From Deltaproteobacteria bacterium (GTDB lineage: Bacteria; Desulfobacterota; JADFXK01): a stretch of 6,381 nt of DNA. The stretch lies in NCBI GenBank assembly GCA_015233285.1, contig JADFYA010000222.1, positions 1 through 6,381 of the forward strand, given 5' to 3'. Numbering within the stretch: the stretch's first letter is position 1; each line of letters opens with the position of its first letter. The notes under the pieces were generated by a model. That model saw only the letters and a list, made by a program, of their open reading frames with translations. It ran no database searches and had not been told where the DNA came from. The translations under genes and the position numbers were made by a program. Below, one piece after another: positions 5,089 to 6,381 of this stretch.

Positions 5089-5214
5089 ATCTATGTGGTT
5101 GATTTTTTCTGTGCCGTTAATTAGGTTGATCATGGTCGAAAGTACTTCCGGTTCCGTGCCTTTTTTACCCTGACCAGTTTCCTGGATATGCCAATGCTAA
5201 GTCCCGACAGAATC

Positions 5215-6381
5215 ATGATTCCCAAGCCGACGGTTAAGACCGCCCGCCCGGCCGGCACTTTATTCCCAGCCCTGATCATTTGGGCGATGCTGTCTTTGGT
5301 TCTTTTTCCAGTCGCAGCCATCGCCTTGCCGACCACACCGGTCAAGACTTTTACCGTGGGGGCCCGCCCCTGGGCCGGGGTCATGGATATCGCGGGGCAA
5401 AATCTTTACGTCACCGGCTCTTCTTCCAATGCCGTCTCCATCATCAATCTCGCCACAGGGGTGGTGACCCTGAATGCCATTGCCGTTGGCACTACTCCCC
5501 AGGGGTTGGCCTTCACCCCTGACGGCCGGTATCTGTATGTGGCCAATCAGGGAGACAACACCGTGTCCAAGGTGGACGTAACCTCCCGGCAAGTCATCAA
5601 GACCATCGGAATGGATGCGCAACCAGTTGATGTGATTATATCTAAGGACGGTCTGACCGTATTTGTGTCCAATTACGCCGGCGGCACGGTCTCCCTTATT
5701 TCAACCACGAGCGACACCGTAACCGGTGCAATAGTTTTAAATTACGGTCCCTGGGGATTGGCCCTGGACCCGGCTGGCCAGTATCTCTACGTGGCTGGTT
5801 CCGCGGCTAATACCGTCTTCAAAGTCCGGTTGGCGGATCTCGTCGTTACCGTCTCTGGAACGGTGGATGGGCAACCCCTATATCTTGCCCCGAGTAGTGA
5901 TGGGGCCTATGTCTATGTCACCTGTTCCAATGGGGGCACGGTCCTAAAATTGTCGGCTGCGGATCTGACCGTTAACCAGCGAGCGAACCTGGCCGGCAAC
6001 CCTCTCGGTATAGCTCTAACCAATGATAACAATACACTTTTTGTGGCAGATAACCTGGCCGGCAACCTGAAGATAGTCAATACGGCCAACATGACCACCA
6101 CGGCCAACCCACTCGCAGCCGGCCAGGGCCCGGCCGGAGTCAGGCTATCAACGGATGGCCATTATCTTTTCTCCATGAATTCAATTGATAATACGGTGAC
6201 CATGTGGTCTGATTTATCAACCATCACCATTGTCAGCTTGATTCCCGCAGCCATTAATAAGACTAATAATAATCAGGCCAAACTAATCTGGTCTTCAGGT
6301 AACGATGGTGATTATTTAGTGGAGATTGGGGGCATCGGACCCGGCACGGGAAATCAAATCGACGCCGGCAAATGTCAAAAG
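5215..6381 (+). CDS. Secreted YVTN-type seven-bladed beta-propeller protein, 3' end outside window
   Basis: The frame has no stop from 5125 to the window end; 389 codons are visible from the chosen ATG. A signal peptide fits residues 1-38: basic n-region (Lys4, Lys8, Arg11), hydrophobic core (17-37) and AIA before the cleavage site. Seven consecutive repeats of about 42 residues follow (roughly codons 50-345), each of the type P-x-G-(L/V)-A ... DG-x-Y-(L/V)-(Y/F)-V ... NTV, most clearly in DGRYLYVANQGDNTV. Seven copies suffice for a closed propeller. The tail (WSSGNDGDYLVEIGG) resembles the start of a beta-sandwich domain. Such proteins are extracellular or surface-bound, with binding roles that sequence does not specify. 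Upstream ATGs at 5188 and 5194, and one inside the hydrophobic segment at 5287, are less likely starts; none has a good Shine-Dalgarno. Confidence 0.88.
   Translation, partial: MIPKPTVKTARPAGTLFPALIIWAMLSLVLFPVAAIALPTTPVKTFTVGARPWAGVMDIAGQNLYVTGSSSNAVSIINLATGVVTLNAIAVGTTPQGLAFTPDGRYLYVANQGDNTVSKVDVTSRQVIKTIGMDAQPVDVIISKDGLTVFVSNYAGGTVSLISTTSDTVTGAIVLNYGPWGLALDPAGQYLYVAGSAANTVFKVRLADLVVTVSGTVDGQPLYLAPSSDGAYVYVTCSNGGTVLKLSAADLTVNQRANLAGNPLGIALTNDNNTLFVADNLAGNLKIVNTANMTTTANPLAAGQGPAGVRLSTDGHYLFSMNSIDNTVTMWSDLSTITIVSLIPAAINKTNNNQAKLIWSSGNDGDYLVEIGGIGPGTGNQIDAGKCQK

Larger units (their letters stand above)
4800..5214. other. Non-coding region between rpmB and the propeller gene
   Basis: No convincing gene is seen in these 415 bp; short frames lack ribosome binding sites and family resemblance. 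It contains the long imperfect hairpin at 4836-4899, a short T-run at 4917-4921, a small hairpin ccagc/gctgg (4928-4932 / 4938-4942) followed shortly by tccttttc, and an A/T-tract hairpin at 5049-5088. Bases 4950-5040 are C-rich and show nothing interpretable. The propeller reading frame is technically open from 5125, so coding could begin slightly earlier than chosen. Confidence 0.55.

Noticed and set aside
5130..5384. Minus-strand 84-codon frame with a hydrophobic segment and basic C-terminus, superficially like a membrane-anchored small protein
   Set aside because: It lies antisense to the signal peptide of the propeller gene with third codon positions facing each other, has no Shine-Dalgarno, and its hydrophobic part is largely explained by the opposite strand.

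Overview
The window looks like bacterial chromosome with the edge of an integrated mobile element at its left end. Gene content and style suggest a Deltaproteobacteria/Desulfobacterota-type Gram-negative: a class 1B dihydroorotate dehydrogenase pair (PyrK/PyrD), a four-cysteine ribosomal protein L28, a lipoprotein-type MsrB and a secreted YVTN beta-propeller protein. This placement is an inference from protein style only, and no 16S or similar marker is present.

Left edge (1-690): the C-terminal catalytic half of a tyrosine recombinase runs rightwards and enters the window from the left. It stops just short of a tRNA-Lys(CTT) gene on the minus strand, whose 3' end faces the integrase. The tRNA has its own promoter and intrinsic terminator. 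This is the classic layout of an element inserted at a tRNA 3' end, so the element body should lie to the left, outside the window. Two tandem 10-bp repeats between integrase and tRNA may be recombinase-associated sites.

Pyrimidine block (742-2607, minus strand): pyrK and pyrD overlap by ATGA and encode the electron-transfer and catalytic subunits of NAD-dependent dihydroorotate dehydrogenase. A good promoter-like sequence with a palindrome over its -35 lies just upstream of pyrK.

Methionine repair block (3095-4331, plus strand): msrB (lipoprotein signal) and msrA (Sec signal) lie 55 bp apart, each with a strong Shine-Dalgarno. Together they would reduce both stereoisomers of methionine sulfoxide outside the cytoplasm. 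The 540 bp upstream holds no convincing gene, only promoter-like and hairpin sequences.

Right part (4332-6381, plus strand): rpmB (L28) stands alone. It is followed by a 415-bp non-coding stretch containing a striking long imperfect hairpin (4836-4899). The window then ends inside a secreted protein with seven 42-residue YVTN-type repeats, enough for a complete seven-bladed propeller, and the beginning of a further probable beta-sandwich domain. This last reading frame stays open to the window edge.

Most of the window is ordinary housekeeping or envelope gene content. The observations best worth checking are the tRNA-Lys integration boundary, the unassigned hairpin after rpmB, the paired exported Msr enzymes, and the propeller protein that continues beyond the window.
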